Source of the DNA: Paracoccaceae bacterium
Lineage (GTDB): Bacteria > Pseudomonadota > Alphaproteobacteria > Rhodobacterales > Rhodobacteraceae
DNA: 64,000 nt
Direction: 5' to 3'
Assembly: GCA_028097405.1 (NCBI GenBank)
Contig: JAOHEK010000016.1
Coordinates: 1-64,000, forward strand
Under the pieces are notes generated by a model. That model did not search any database, was not told the origin of the DNA, and was given only the letters and a program-made list of their open reading frames with translations. Positions 47,263 to 56,118 of the stretch are shown piece by piece (position 1 is the first letter of the stretch; each line of letters begins with the position of its first letter). A program made the translations under genes and the position numbers.

Positions 47263-47900
47263 GAATGGAAAACCTTCATATGATAAGCGGAATGCTGGGG
47301 TAGTCTTGGATAGTTCTGCCCCAAAGGGCAATAGCGGCGGACGGTACATCCTTGTGACATGCAGGTGGTGCCCTGTGCGCTGTCCAGAAAGCTGTGGCAC
47401 GCGGGAAGGTTGTAGCCTTGATCGGTGATCGCCTGTACCGGGCACGCGGTCAGGCAGGGTTTATCTGCGCAGGTGTCACACGGATTGGCCATTGGGCCGG
47501 GCAGGGGGATTTCCTCGGGCAATAGCAAAGCGCCCCGATAAGACACCAGTAAGCCGGCCTTTGCGTGCACCAGCATGGCAGCAGGGGAAACGAAGGCCTG
47601 CCCGGTGCGAAGCGCCCAGCCGATAAACGGACGCGCTGGCTGGCCGAAGGGAAAGAGGGCCGTGGCGCCAAGTTCGTCCGCCATTTCGGTGATCACACGG
47701 GTCGACCATCGGTCGACGGGATCGGGCGCGCCATCGTTATATTCGGACGATGCGGTGAAATGGGGCCAAAAGCCCGGCTCGGCAGGGCCCAAAAGCACGA
47801 TTGTGCCGCGCCCGACGTTGTCGTCTGCCGTTGCATGGAGCGCGCCAAAACAGGTCAGGTGATGCGGTTTGGCGAGAGCTTCGATGCGATCAAGGGGCAT
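47259..47900 (-). CDS. 4Fe-4S ferredoxin-type protein
   Basis: The 213-residue protein has a non-ferredoxin N-terminal domain of about 135 residues. A cluster-binding C terminus follows with two motifs, CX2CX4CX3CP (CDTCADKPCLTACP) and CX4CX5CP (CMSQGCTVRRYCP). The arrangement recalls the C-terminal half of QueG-like proteins, but the cobalamin-binding part is not evident. Function is unknown. The stop overlaps sixA, and argB ends 8 nt upstream, so it is part of the same operon. Confidence 0.75.
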   Translation of the reverse strand: MPLDRIEALAKPHHLTCFGALHATADDNVGRGTIVLLGPAEPGFWPHFTASSEYNDGAPDPVDRWSTRVITEMADELGATALFPFGQPARPFIGWALRTGQAFVSPAAMLVHAKAGLLVSYRGALLLPEEIPLPGPMANPCDTCADKPCLTACPVQAITDQGYNLPACHSFLDSAQGTTCMSQGCTVRRYCPLGQNYPRLPQHSAYHMKVFHS

Positions 47901-47908
47901 GGGGGGTG

Positions 47909-48775
47909 TCAGCGCGCCATTCGGATCAGGCTGCCTGCGCCATGTTCGGTGAACAGTTCCAAAAGGCAGGCATTTGGTGCGCGTCCGTCCAAGATTACGA
48001 CGGCGCGCACGCCACCTTCGATCGCGGCAAGTGCTGTTTCCGTTTTGGGGATCATACCACCGGCGATCACGCCATCCTTGGTCAGGCTGCGGATTTGATC
48101 GGGCGTCAGTTCCGTCAGGACATTGCCGTCGCTGTCTTTCACGCCTGAGACGTCGGTCAAAAGCAGCAACCGGTCGGCGTCGAGGCTAGCGGCAATGGCT
48201 CCGGCGGCGGTGTCACCGTTTACGTTCAGGGTTTCGCCGTTCCTGCCCGCACCCAAGGGGGCAATAACGGGGATCACCTCGCCTTCCAGCAGGGTTTTCA
48301 ACAGGCTTGGGTCCATCTCGGCGGGTTGGCCGACAAATCCCAGCTCTGGCGCTGCCTGATCGCAGATCATCAGGTTGGCATCCTTGCCCGAAAGCCCGGC
48401 AGCGCGCCCACCTTCGGCATTGATCGCCTGCACGATCCGCTTGTTCACAAGGCCGGACAGAACCATTTCGACGACTTCGACCGTGGCGGCATCGGTGACG
48501 CGCTTGCCACGGATAAATTCGCTTTTGATGTTCAGCCTGTCGAGCATTTCGTTGATCATCGGCCCGCCACCGTGAACGACGACAGGATTCACGCCAACCT
48601 GCCGCATCAAAACGATGTCGCGGGCAAAGCTTGCCATGGCATCGGCGTCGCCCATGGCATTGCCGCCAAACTTGATGACAACGGTCGCGCCATCATAGCG
48701 CTGCATGAAAGGCAAAGCTTCGGTCAGCGTACGGGCGGAATTGATCCAGTCGCGGTTCATGTCTTGTGACCTCAT
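47909..48775 (-). CDS. argB: Acetylglutamate kinase
   Basis: ArgB phosphorylates N-acetylglutamate in arginine biosynthesis. ATG 48775 follows AGAGAGGG and gives 288 residues. The motifs are [24 protein letters not shown] (substrate), and [12 protein letters not shown] with KTETAL (nucleotide site). A start five residues on (48760) is possible; an extension to 48826 runs into the engB gene. It follows engB after 47 nt. Confidence 0.96.
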   Translation of the reverse strand: MRSQDMNRDWINSARTLTEALPFMQRYDGATVVIKFGGNAMGDADAMASFARDIVLMRQVGVNPVVVHGGGPMINEMLDRLNIKSEFIRGKRVTDAATVEVVEMVLSGLVNKRIVQAINAEGGRAAGLSGKDANLMICDQAAPELGFVGQPAEMDPSLLKTLLEGEVIPVIAPLGAGRNGETLNVNGDTAAGAIAASLDADRLLLLTDVSGVKDSDGNVLTELTPDQIRSLTKDGVIAGGMIPKTETALAAIEGGVRAVVILDGRAPNACLLELFTEHGAGSLIRMAR

Positions 48776-48822
48776 GGAAATACCCTCTCTTGGGCTTTCA
48801 CTAGTCGTTCCAGCGCTTTGGC

Positions 48823-49470
48823 TCAAGCCAGCGTGGCAATGATTGCCCGAAGCGTGTCTATCCCGTCGCCGGTCTCGGACGAGGTCATGACGATCTCGGG
48901 GTAGGCGGCGGGGTGCTTGGCAAGGGCTGCGCGGACTTGGGTCAGCACGGCCTCGCGGTCAGCGGCTTTGACCTTGTCGGCTTTGGTCAGCACCACTTGG
49001 AAGCCCACGGCTGATGTATCGAGCAACTTAAGAATATCGGCGTCCACCGCTTTGACCCCGTGGCGGGCGTCGATCAGCACAAAGGCCCGGCGTAACGTGG
49101 CGCGGCCCGCCAGATAAGCCTTGAGCAACCGTTGCCATTTTTCGACGGTTTGCAGTGGCGCTTTGGCAAAGCCATAGCCCGGCAGATCGACCAGATAGTG
49201 GGTGTCTGGCAGGGTAAAAAAGTTGATCTCTTGCGTGCGTCCCGGTGTGTTCGAGGCCCGCGCCAAGGCGCGTCGTCCGGTCAGCGCATTGATCAGGGTG
49301 GATTTTCCGACGTTCGAGCGGCCTGCAAAGCAGACCTCAAGCCGATCCGCAGGCGGCATTCCGTCCATGGCGACAACGCCTTTCAGGAAATCCGCACCTT
49401 TGGCGAACAACATGCGGCCCGTCTCGATTTCGGCGGGGTCCATTTCGGCTAGGGGAAAGGCAAGTGTCAT
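48823..49470 (-). CDS. engB: Ribosome biogenesis GTP-binding protein EngB/YihA
   Basis: This small GTPase is needed for 50S subunit maturation. It has 215 residues, with P-loop GRSNVGKST, switch TPGRTQ, G3 VDLPGYG and G4 TKADK. ATG 49470 shares 4 nt with the MOSC gene stop. It is the third gene of the yidC chain. Confidence 0.95.
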   Translation of the reverse strand: MTLAFPLAEMDPAEIETGRMLFAKGADFLKGVVAMDGMPPADRLEVCFAGRSNVGKSTLINALTGRRALARASNTPGRTQEINFFTLPDTHYLVDLPGYGFAKAPLQTVEKWQRLLKAYLAGRATLRRAFVLIDARHGVKAVDADILKLLDTSAVGFQVVLTKADKVKAADREAVLTQVRAALAKHPAAYPEIVMTSSETGDGIDTLRAIIATLA

Positions 49471-50219
49471 GATGTTAGGGCCAGTTTGTCGCCGATGGCG
49501 ATATGACCGTCGGTTTGAGCGATCAGGGCAATGCCAAAGTCGTGATGGCCCCAATGTGTATCCATGACGGCCACGGGGTCGGCGTCGCGTTTCCCGGTGT
49601 CAGGATTTGCCATGGTGGACGAGCAACGCGTGATGCGGTCTTCTGCGTGGAAGGCGGTGTCTGCGATTTTCAGGTCTTTCCCGACCCATTCGAATTCTTC
49701 GAAAGGGGCCAGATCTTCGACCCAAATATTGATGCGGAACCGGCGGACATCCAAGGTTTGTCCAGCGCGTTGTTCCAACACTCGTAACGTTGCCAGATTG
49801 CCGATGCTGATTGATGGGAAGGGTGTGTCTGTCATCCCCTGTTCGGTGGCACGGATAAGCCCGGTTGTGGCCGCACGGTCGCTTGGCATAAGCGGTGCGA
49901 TCCAGTCGACGAAACGTGCAACGTCTTGCGGTTCATCCGGGCGGAAGGTAAGCGCGCCGTGGTCTGGGTGCTGCAATGTAAGCTGTGCGGTGTCAGTGTC
50001 GAGAGTGGCGCTGATCGCCATCAAGTGGGGCGCTTTGGCACCACGGGAAAAGTTGGCGCAAGACACCCAGGCTCCGGTTTTTGCCCTAGAGGCTTCGTGC
50101 GTCGCGGCCCAGACCCGATCCCACGGCAAGGTTTCATTGGCTTTGATTGCACTCGCTTGAAGCGCCTCGAAGCCATGTGCCTTGATGGGGTGGCGCCAGA
50201 TCTGAACCAGATCGGCCAT
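49467..50219 (-). CDS. MOSC domain-containing protein
   Basis: The 250-residue protein fits the MOSC family with a beta-barrel N-terminal part (VQIWRHPIKAHGFEAL, ATHEAS). The core includes IWVEDLAPFEEFEWVGKDL and ends with a VMDTHWGHHDFG segment. MOSC domains bind sulphur or molybdenum cofactor. The conserved catalytic cysteine often seen late in the domain is present as RCSST. ATG 50219 overlaps the yidC stop by one base; a GTG at 50222 is the alternative start. Confidence 0.82.
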   Translation of the reverse strand: MADLVQIWRHPIKAHGFEALQASAIKANETLPWDRVWAATHEASRAKTGAWVSCANFSRGAKAPHLMAISATLDTDTAQLTLQHPDHGALTFRPDEPQDVARFVDWIAPLMPSDRAATTGLIRATEQGMTDTPFPSISIGNLATLRVLEQRAGQTLDVRRFRINIWVEDLAPFEEFEWVGKDLKIADTAFHAEDRITRCSSTMANPDTGKRDADPVAVMDTHWGHHDFGIALIAQTDGHIAIGDKLALTS

Positions 50220-52228
50220 CACTTTTTCTTTCGGTTTTTACGCGGCTTTTTGTTTATCGGAGCTTTCGGTTTTGGCGACGCATCGGTGGTTTCCTCGGCC
50301 ACATCTTCAACCTTGGCGACGGGTTCGTCAGCAACGTCGGGCTTCTTGTCCTTGTTGGCCGAAACAGCCACGGGCGCTTTGTTCTTACCGCGGATATTGC
50401 CCCAAAGGTCGGGTTTGAACCCGTGGTTTCGCATGATGAGGTACTGCTGCGTGAAGGTGATCACGTTGTTCGCGATCCAATAGACCACCAAGCCGCTTGC
50501 AAAACCGCCAAGCATGAACATGAACACCCAAGGCATCCATGCGAAGATCATCTGCTGAGTAGGGTCTGTCGGGGCCGGGTTCAGCTTTTGTTGCAGCCAC
50601 ATCGAGATCCCAAGCAGGATCGGCAGGATACCGATAAAGATTAACGACAGGATGGATTCCGGGGCAGGTGCCGCAAAGGGCAACAACCCAAACAGGTTCA
50701 TGATCGATGTCGGATCGGGCGAGCTTAGATCTTGGAACGGGCCAAAGAACGGCGCGTGGCGCAGTTCGATGGTGACAAAGATCACTTTGTACAGCGAGAA
50801 AAAGATCGGGATCTGCATCAAAATCGGCAGACACCCTGCGGCCGGATTGACTTTTTCCTTCTTATAAAGCGCCATCATTTCTTGCTGCATTTTTGCGCGG
50901 TCGTCGCCCGTGCGTTCCTTCAGCTTTTCCATCTCGGGCTGCAGTTCTTTCATCTTCGCCATCGAGATGTAGGATTTGCGCGCCAACGGAAACAGCAACG
51001 CTTTTATCAGCAAGGTCAAAGCGATGATGGCCCAACCCATGTTGCCGATTGCTGCGTTGAATTCGTGCAGTGCGAAGAAAATCGGCTTGGTCAGAAAATA
51101 GAACCAGCCCCAATCGATGGAATCGACAAAGCCTTCGATTTTCGCATCGCCGGCGAACCCAAAGAAATATGACACCGATGCTCCGAACCCTTCGATGCGG
51201 CGACCGGCTTCGTAGTCACGAATGGTCTCCCACTCTTTGGCGCCGGCGAAAAGCTGCGTCGTGGTGCTGGAACTTGCGCCCGCGGCGACCTCAACGGTCG
51301 GCATTTGTGCTGCCGTGCGGTAAATATCTTGATTTGGCAAGTATTCCACAACGCTGGTGAAGGGATTCCCCTGTTCCGGGATCAGTGTGGCCATCCAATA
51401 ATGATCGGTGAAACCGACCCAGCCGTTTTGTTCGACCTGAACTTTCTCAGCGCGGCCCTGAGGGGCCCAGCCATCGCCGGTCATATCCGGCATGTCAGCA
51501 TAATCCAGATCGTCCAATTCACCATCGTTTCGACGGATCGCGCCTTCGTGGATGATGAAAAAACCAGAGAGGTTTTGCGGTTCGCCTTGTCGCGCCACAA
51601 GGCTGAACGGAGCGACGCTTACGGAACTTTCAGTTGTATTTTCAACAGTTTGCGTAACGGTGAACATAAAGCGGTCATCGACATCGACAGTGCGGCGAAA
51701 GATCAGGCCGGCGGGGCTGTCCCAGCGTAGGACAAGCGTCGTGTCGGGGGTTAACTTTTCACCACTTTCCACCGACCAAAGCGTATCTGTGGCAGGGACG
51801 TCATCAGGTGTAAGATCGCCGCCGGGCAGCCAACCGAAGGCAGCATAATAGGGTTCTGGGCTGCCGACTGGTGAAAAAAGCTGAACGTCAGTAGAGGCGT
51901 CGTCCAATGAAACGTCATACTCGGCAAGGGACAGTTCATCGATGCGGCCACCCGCTAACGAGATCGAGCCTTGCAGACTTGGGGTTTCGATTGGAAGGCG
52001 GGGCGCTGCCGGTGTGGCTGCGACTGTTTCGGATGGTGCGGTGGTTGTTGTTTCAACACCACCCGCCGAAGAGGGCAGCGCTTGCCCACTTGCAACCTGC
52101 TCTGTCAGTGTTCCATCGGGGGTCAATGACGGGTCGGTCGGCTCGGGTGCGAATAGTACCATCCATACCACCAGCACCAGCGAGCTGAGCACCATCGCAA
52201 GGATTAAGTTCTTGTTCTGATCGTCCAT
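50219..52228 (-). CDS. yidC: Membrane protein insertase YidC
   Basis: YidC inserts and folds inner-membrane proteins, alone or with SecYEG. It has 669 residues with an N-terminal anchor (LILAMVLSSLVLVVWMVLF) and an Ala/Thr/Pro-rich linker. The large periplasmic domain and five C-terminal membrane helices follow. The last region includes INPAAGCLPILMQIPIFFSLYKV-type sequence and ends in a Lys-rich tail (INKKPRKNRKKK). It begins the chain yidC-MOSC-engB-argB-FeS-sixA, the usual rhodobacterial order for the first four genes. Confidence 0.96.
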   Translation of the reverse strand: MDDQNKNLILAMVLSSLVLVVWMVLFAPEPTDPSLTPDGTLTEQVASGQALPSSAGGVETTTTAPSETVAATPAAPRLPIETPSLQGSISLAGGRIDELSLAEYDVSLDDASTDVQLFSPVGSPEPYYAAFGWLPGGDLTPDDVPATDTLWSVESGEKLTPDTTLVLRWDSPAGLIFRRTVDVDDRFMFTVTQTVENTTESSVSVAPFSLVARQGEPQNLSGFFIIHEGAIRRNDGELDDLDYADMPDMTGDGWAPQGRAEKVQVEQNGWVGFTDHYWMATLIPEQGNPFTSVVEYLPNQDIYRTAAQMPTVEVAAGASSSTTTQLFAGAKEWETIRDYEAGRRIEGFGASVSYFFGFAGDAKIEGFVDSIDWGWFYFLTKPIFFALHEFNAAIGNMGWAIIALTLLIKALLFPLARKSYISMAKMKELQPEMEKLKERTGDDRAKMQQEMMALYKKEKVNPAAGCLPILMQIPIFFSLYKVIFVTIELRHAPFFGPFQDLSSPDPTSIMNLFGLLPFAAPAPESILSLIFIGILPILLGISMWLQQKLNPAPTDPTQQMIFAWMPWVFMFMLGGFASGLVVYWIANNVITFTQQYLIMRNHGFKPDLWGNIRGKNKAPVAVSANKDKKPDVADEPVAKVEDVAEETTDASPKPKAPINKKPRKNRKKK

Positions 52229-52433
52229 TGGACAGTACCCGGATTTTGTCGATTGCGCCCGTGGTTCAATCCTCCAGCGGCGGAAAGGTCAAGGCGTTTT
52301 CCCCTTTTGATCGGGTAAACATAGGTCTTCGGGTATCGATTTACATCGGTTTGTCGAAACACAGGCGTCGTGTGGAAAGCCGGGAAGGTGAAAGTCAGCG
52401 AAAGCGCCGTTTCAAATCACTGGCCAATTCGGC
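52229..52433. other. Spacer between the EAL gene and yidC
   Basis: About 205 nt without a gene. It should hold the yidC promoter on the minus strand. No clear -35/-10 pair was found and rnpA/rpmH, often upstream of yidC, are absent here. Confidence 0.4.
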
Positions 52434-53969
52434 CTATTTCACTGATCTTAGCTTCGGTCTTGTCGACGTCGGAGGTGCCACCTCTTCGAGCCACAAGAGG
52501 GTTTCGCCAAGCGGCATCGGACGGGCCGCGACGTAGCCTTGAATTTCTTGACAATTCAACAGTTTCAAGGCCTCGACTTCTTCTTTCGTCTCGACACCCT
52601 CGGCGAGCGCGTCGATCTTAAGTTCCCGGCTGAACGCAAGTAAGGCTGAAACCATTCTGTTCTGGGCGTCATCGCGATCCAAATGGCTGACAAGGCTTCG
52701 ATCAATCTTAATGCGCCCCACGTTAAAACGTCGGATATTGATGAAACTTGTGTAACCAGTCCCAAAATCGTCCAAATCAATGCGACAGCCAATTTGCGAC
52801 AATGCGTTCAACGTCCGCGAAATGATGTCTTCGCTGGTTGCTGCAACAACACTTTCTAGGACTTCGACCACCAGACGCTGCGGATCGATGTTGTGCCGGT
52901 CCAATTCCCAACGAACATAGTCTGGCAGTCTTGGATTGCGCAGCTCTTCGCTGGAGAAATTGACCGAAATGGATGGGACATCGAAGCCCGCTGCGTCCCA
53001 AGCGGTGAGCGCGGTCAAAGACTGCTTCAAGATAACTTCCGCCAAACGCTGGGATAGTCCGGCTTTTTCGATGTCTTCAAGAAAGGCACCCGGCGCGATG
53101 ACACCGCGCTCTGGGTGGTGCCACCGCGCGAGGGCCTCGAATCCGGTCACGACATTCGTGCCGGTCTTAAGTTGCGGTTGGAACCATGCAAATATCTCGC
53201 CAGTTTCCAATGCACCGGACAATTCGCGTGCCGTGTCCACATCACTGGCCCGAATGCCGGACAGACCTTCGCTGTAAACTCTGACCGAGCCGGGCCCGGA
53301 AACAGCTGCCAACTCGCAGGCTCGCTGCGCGCCAGCCACCAAGTTCGCGCCACCTTTGCCTTTGACATGGCATTCCGAAGCAAGGCCAAGGGACATTGAG
53401 CAATACGTGCGCGTCGGCCCTTCGCAAAACGGTTCGTCAAAAATCGATTGAAGGCGGCGCGCCAGTTGCAACAGAATTTCCGTTTCGGGTGCCCGAACGT
53501 TCTTCAAGCCGATAGCAAAGCCGGGATTTATTCGTGCGATGACGTCTTCCTCACGCAGAAAGCCACGAATGCGGTTTGCAGTTTCTTCGACAACGGTGTC
53601 ACGCATGGCTCGACCGAAACGGTTTTCCAGATTATCAAGATCGTCGATAACAAGTGAGATCACCGCAATTTCGCGATCTGCTTTGGCTGCTTGCGGTGCG
53701 GCATTATCTACCCAAGCGATCAAACCGTCCCTTAACAGGCTGCCAGTTAACTCATCGGTTTCGCTGTTAAGCCAAACCGCGCTTGATCCCATTTGGCCCA
53801 ACGCGATCAAGGCGAGGGGTAGTAATATTGCGATGATAATCAGTGCGATTTCGCCAAACGCCCAGTATGCCAGCAATGACGAAACCGGCAGGCATGCCAA
53901 GACGTAGGGTCGCTTGATGATGCGGCCGAGTTTCAAGAGCATGTATCCGGTTGGCATTTTGCCGGTCAT
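52434..53969 (-). CDS. EAL-domain cyclic-di-GMP phosphodiesterase with degenerate GGDEF domain
   Basis: From ATG 53969 the protein has 511 residues. Two adjacent hydrophobic segments near the N terminus (YVLACLPVSSLLAYWAFGEI and IIIAILLPLALIAL) anchor it. The GGDEF domain has lost its active loop: the signature is replaced by INPGFAIGL near residue 147. The EAL domain has GFEALARWHHP, the asparagine of VNFSSEEL, EVLES, DDFGTGYTS, the lysine of IKIDRSLV and EGVET, so phosphodiesterase activity is expected. The degenerate GGDEF may bind GTP as a sensor. A TTG start at 53981 adds four residues. Confidence 0.9.
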   Translation of the reverse strand: MTGKMPTGYMLLKLGRIIKRPYVLACLPVSSLLAYWAFGEIALIIIAILLPLALIALGQMGSSAVWLNSETDELTGSLLRDGLIAWVDNAAPQAAKADREIAVISLVIDDLDNLENRFGRAMRDTVVEETANRIRGFLREEDVIARINPGFAIGLKNVRAPETEILLQLARRLQSIFDEPFCEGPTRTYCSMSLGLASECHVKGKGGANLVAGAQRACELAAVSGPGSVRVYSEGLSGIRASDVDTARELSGALETGEIFAWFQPQLKTGTNVVTGFEALARWHHPERGVIAPGAFLEDIEKAGLSQRLAEVILKQSLTALTAWDAAGFDVPSISVNFSSEELRNPRLPDYVRWELDRHNIDPQRLVVEVLESVVAATSEDIISRTLNALSQIGCRIDLDDFGTGYTSFINIRRFNVGRIKIDRSLVSHLDRDDAQNRMVSALLAFSRELKIDALAEGVETKEEVEALKLLNCQEIQGYVAARPMPLGETLLWLEEVAPPTSTRPKLRSVK

Positions 53970-54400
53970 TCCACAATCCAAGGGCTTTTCCTCGGATTAC
54001 AGTCAATCGTTATACAACCCGTTAATCTTGAGTATTTTTTCGCTCAAGCCTCACAAATTCGAACCACGCCATTGTCTGAATAAAGGTTGCCAAAAAAAAA
54101 CTGTTTCCACTTTGGTGCGCAAAACAGACGATTTAGGAAGATTTTTCTCAGCATTTCCATTTGTTAGTCTTTCTAATGACACATTAGACTGGCTTATTAT
54201 GACTACGTAACGAGTTGAGTTGTATGAGTGTGTGTGTACGTGAGTAACGAGTGCGAGTGAGTGTGTGCGTACGTGTGTGACGAGTTTTTAAGTAACCCCC
54301 CGTCAAACTTCGCAGGTGGCGAAGTCTAGTTGACGAGGCCGCTGTTTCGCCATCGCCGATATTCCCGGCTTGGCAAAACGGCGGAGAGGGGGGGAAACGC
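53970..54400. other. Low-complexity, AT-rich intergenic region
   Basis: The left half is AT-rich, with hairpins CTTGAG/CTCAAG (around 54025-54047) and CTAATG/CATTAG (54174-54188). At 54205-54280 there is an alternating GTGTGT/ACGTGAG-type tract. At 54301-54335 CGTCAA, ACTTCGC, an AGGTG loop, GCGAAGT and TTGACG form a long nested stem. No gene is supported here. Confidence 0.5.
54301..54335. other. Strong nested stem-loop
   Basis: CGTCAAACTTCGC and GCGAAGT(CTAG)TTGACG pair as 7 plus 6 bp, with a 5-nt loop and a CTAG bulge. No T-run follows on the plus strand. It could be an operator or a structured transcript; unknown. Confidence 0.6.
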
Positions 54401-54748
54401 GTGCTACTCGATCTAGTAGTGAGTGATGAGATGTTTAGTATTAAAAGAGAAGATCTGACGAAATTACCGATTTCATTGCGTTATGCATATGATGTGACAA
54501 CGGGCTTTCGCCGCGTGTCATACAGGGCGTCGATTAAGGAAGGCGAACCTGATCCCGCCGTCGCGCGTCTTGCGCCCAAACAGTCTTCGATAGGCTTGGA
54601 GACAAGTGTCGCCCCCGAACACGTTGAACCGATTGAGTGTTTGGCCAACGTTGAAGACGTGCCCAAATCTTGTTCGTTGAAACGGGCAGATAACGGGCTT
54701 ATTCGCCCGACACACCTACGCGAGAGACGCTACGGTATTGCCGCATAA
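54401..54748 (+). CDS. Hypothetical ORF, doubtful
   Basis: The frame from GTG 54401, after GGAGAGGGGGG, or from ATG 54431, encodes 115 or 105 residues: a start MFSIKREDLTKLPISLRYAY and a tail with no recognised domain. There is no signal or membrane segment. The composition is not clearly protein-like and no homologous family is recognised. It may be a short unique gene or a chance frame in the accessory spacer. Confidence 0.3.
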   Translation: MLLDLVVSDEMFSIKREDLTKLPISLRYAYDVTTGFRRVSYRASIKEGEPDPAVARLAPKQSSIGLETSVAPEHVEPIECLANVEDVPKSCSLKRADNGLIRPTHLRERRYGIAA

Positions 54749-54767
54749 AGTCTTGAGCACCTACGAT

Positions 54768-54811
54768 ATCGTCGGTGGCGTCTAACATTATCGTCGGTAG
54801 CGTCTAACATT
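54768..54811. repeat. 22-bp tandem duplication
   Basis: Two adjacent copies of ATCGTCGGTGGCGTCTAACA plus TT (54768-54789 and 54790-54811) differ at one base. They follow the doubtful ORF and precede a further GGTATCACGTCGGTATTGCG stretch. The 54749-55046 spacer otherwise shows no gene. Confidence 0.85.
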
Positions 54812-55046
54812 TGGCCGATATGCCAGTGATCGGTATCACGTCGGTATTGCGTCGGGGGGTGGGGCGATGTCGAAGGGGTGGGCCCTCGAAATACCAGCGT
54901 GCGTTAAGTAAGATAAACGGGTGGTAACAGTAACGTCATTTGTGCGACGGAAACCTGTGAGCGATCCGTATAAAATCTGTGCGAAGTTATTTTATCGGGA
55001 TTTAGCTGACCTATATCCCTGTCATATGCAGAAGGAAGAACCACCG

Positions 55047-55544
55047 ATGATGCGATATGTCTTAGTTACCGCCCTTACGCTTGCCGCAACGCCGCTGTTG
55101 GCTCAATCGGATGGTGAGGTTCAAAGCCCGTCAAATTTTGATGCGGCGCGGGCGACTGTCGAGTTGCGGGCGCTAGAGCTTGATACCAACAAAGATGGGG
55201 TGATTAACCGCCCAGAGCTAACTGCCGCCGCGACAGCCGCGTTTCCAATCTATGATGCGGACGCGTCTGGCGATATCGACGTAGTCGAGTTCAAAACTGC
55301 GCCGTTCGGATTTTCCGATATGGCAAGTTTTCGGGGCCGGGAACAGGCCTATGATGCGGCTTTTGGACTGGTGTTTGATCTGTTTGATCGCGACGAGGAC
55401 GGACGTTTGAACGAAGAGGATTTCCTGACGTCCATTGATCGTGCTTTCAACTATGCCGATATCGATTCCGACGATGCGCTGACCAATGATGAATTTTTAC
55501 GTGGCTTTATCACCAACGTCGCCCTACGCCACGCCATGCGCTGA
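55047..55544 (+). CDS. Secreted four-EF-hand calcium-binding protein
   Basis: ATG 55047 (an ATG also at 55050), after AGAAGGAAGAA, gives 165 residues with a signal peptide (MMRYVLVTALTLAATPLLA). Four EF-hand loops follow: DTNKDGVINRPE, DADASGDIDVVE, DRDEDGRLNEED and DIDSDDALTNDE. All carry most of the D-x-D/N-x-D-G pattern, so calcium binding in the periplasm or outside the cell is likely. Partners are unknown. An in-frame frame reaching 54921 would bury the signal peptide. Confidence 0.85.
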   Translation: MMRYVLVTALTLAATPLLAQSDGEVQSPSNFDAARATVELRALELDTNKDGVINRPELTAAATAAFPIYDADASGDIDVVEFKTAPFGFSDMASFRGREQAYDAAFGLVFDLFDRDEDGRLNEEDFLTSIDRAFNYADIDSDDALTNDEFLRGFITNVALRHAMR

Positions 55545-55721
55545 GACGACGCCACTGCGCATCCGCGGTAGGTGTCCAAACGACCGCCGGCTGGATTAAA
55601 CCCTTAACCAAACGGTTTAATGACGGTCAGCGGTCGCGTTTGGAGTTCATCCCGCATACATAGCAAAAAATACACCTTAAAACAATATCTTAAGGCTGGC
55701 TTCCCTGCGACCGACCGTCGC

Positions 55722-55750
55722 TTGACTCGGAGCCGCCCCATACATAGACA
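55722..55750 (+). promoter_or_regulatory. Candidate promoter of the Fo operon
   Basis: TTGACT (55722-55727), a 17-nt spacer and TAGACA (55745-55750) lie 30 nt before atpI. The -10 is weak. A 7-bp palindrome TTAAACC/GGTTTAA (around 55598-55622) lies further upstream. Confidence 0.5.
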
Positions 55751-55779
55751 GCAATCGAACTCTCATGGGGTGTTTAGGC

Positions 55780-56115
55780 ATGGCCACAGCCGATCAAGAT
55801 CGGAAGGCCCGGTTGGAAGCGTTGGACGCAAAACTTGCGGAAAAGCGCGTTCTGGACGAGCCGAAACGTCATCAGGACGAGCATCACAGTCAAGTCCAGC
55901 AGGGCTGGCGGATGGTGACCGAACTGGTTGCAGGGCTGGGGATCGGCTTTGGCATGGGATACGGGTTGGATTTGGTCTTTGGCACATTGCCTTGGTTTTT
56001 GATCATCTTCACCCTTTTGGGATTTGTCGCGGGCGTCAGAACGATGATGCGAACGGCACAAGAGATGCAGGCGCAGGAGAACTCCGGCGACTTGGACGAG
56101 ACGGAAAGGGACTGA
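55780..56115 (+). CDS. atpI: ATP synthase subunit I
   Basis: AtpI assists assembly of the c-ring and may act in magnesium handling. ATG 55780 gives 111 residues with a charged N terminus and two membrane helices (LVAGLGIGFGMGYGLDLVF and WFLIIFTLLGFVAGV). An in-frame start at 55765 is weaker. atpB follows after 3 nt. Confidence 0.88.
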   Translation: MATADQDRKARLEALDAKLAEKRVLDEPKRHQDEHHSQVQQGWRMVTELVAGLGIGFGMGYGLDLVFGTLPWFLIIFTLLGFVAGVRTMMRTAQEMQAQENSGDLDETERD

Positions 56116-56118
56116 CAC

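Noticed and set aside
55598-55622. A CtrA binding site (TTAA-N7-TTAA) upstream of atpI
   Set aside because: The TTAA words present have the wrong spacing for the consensus.
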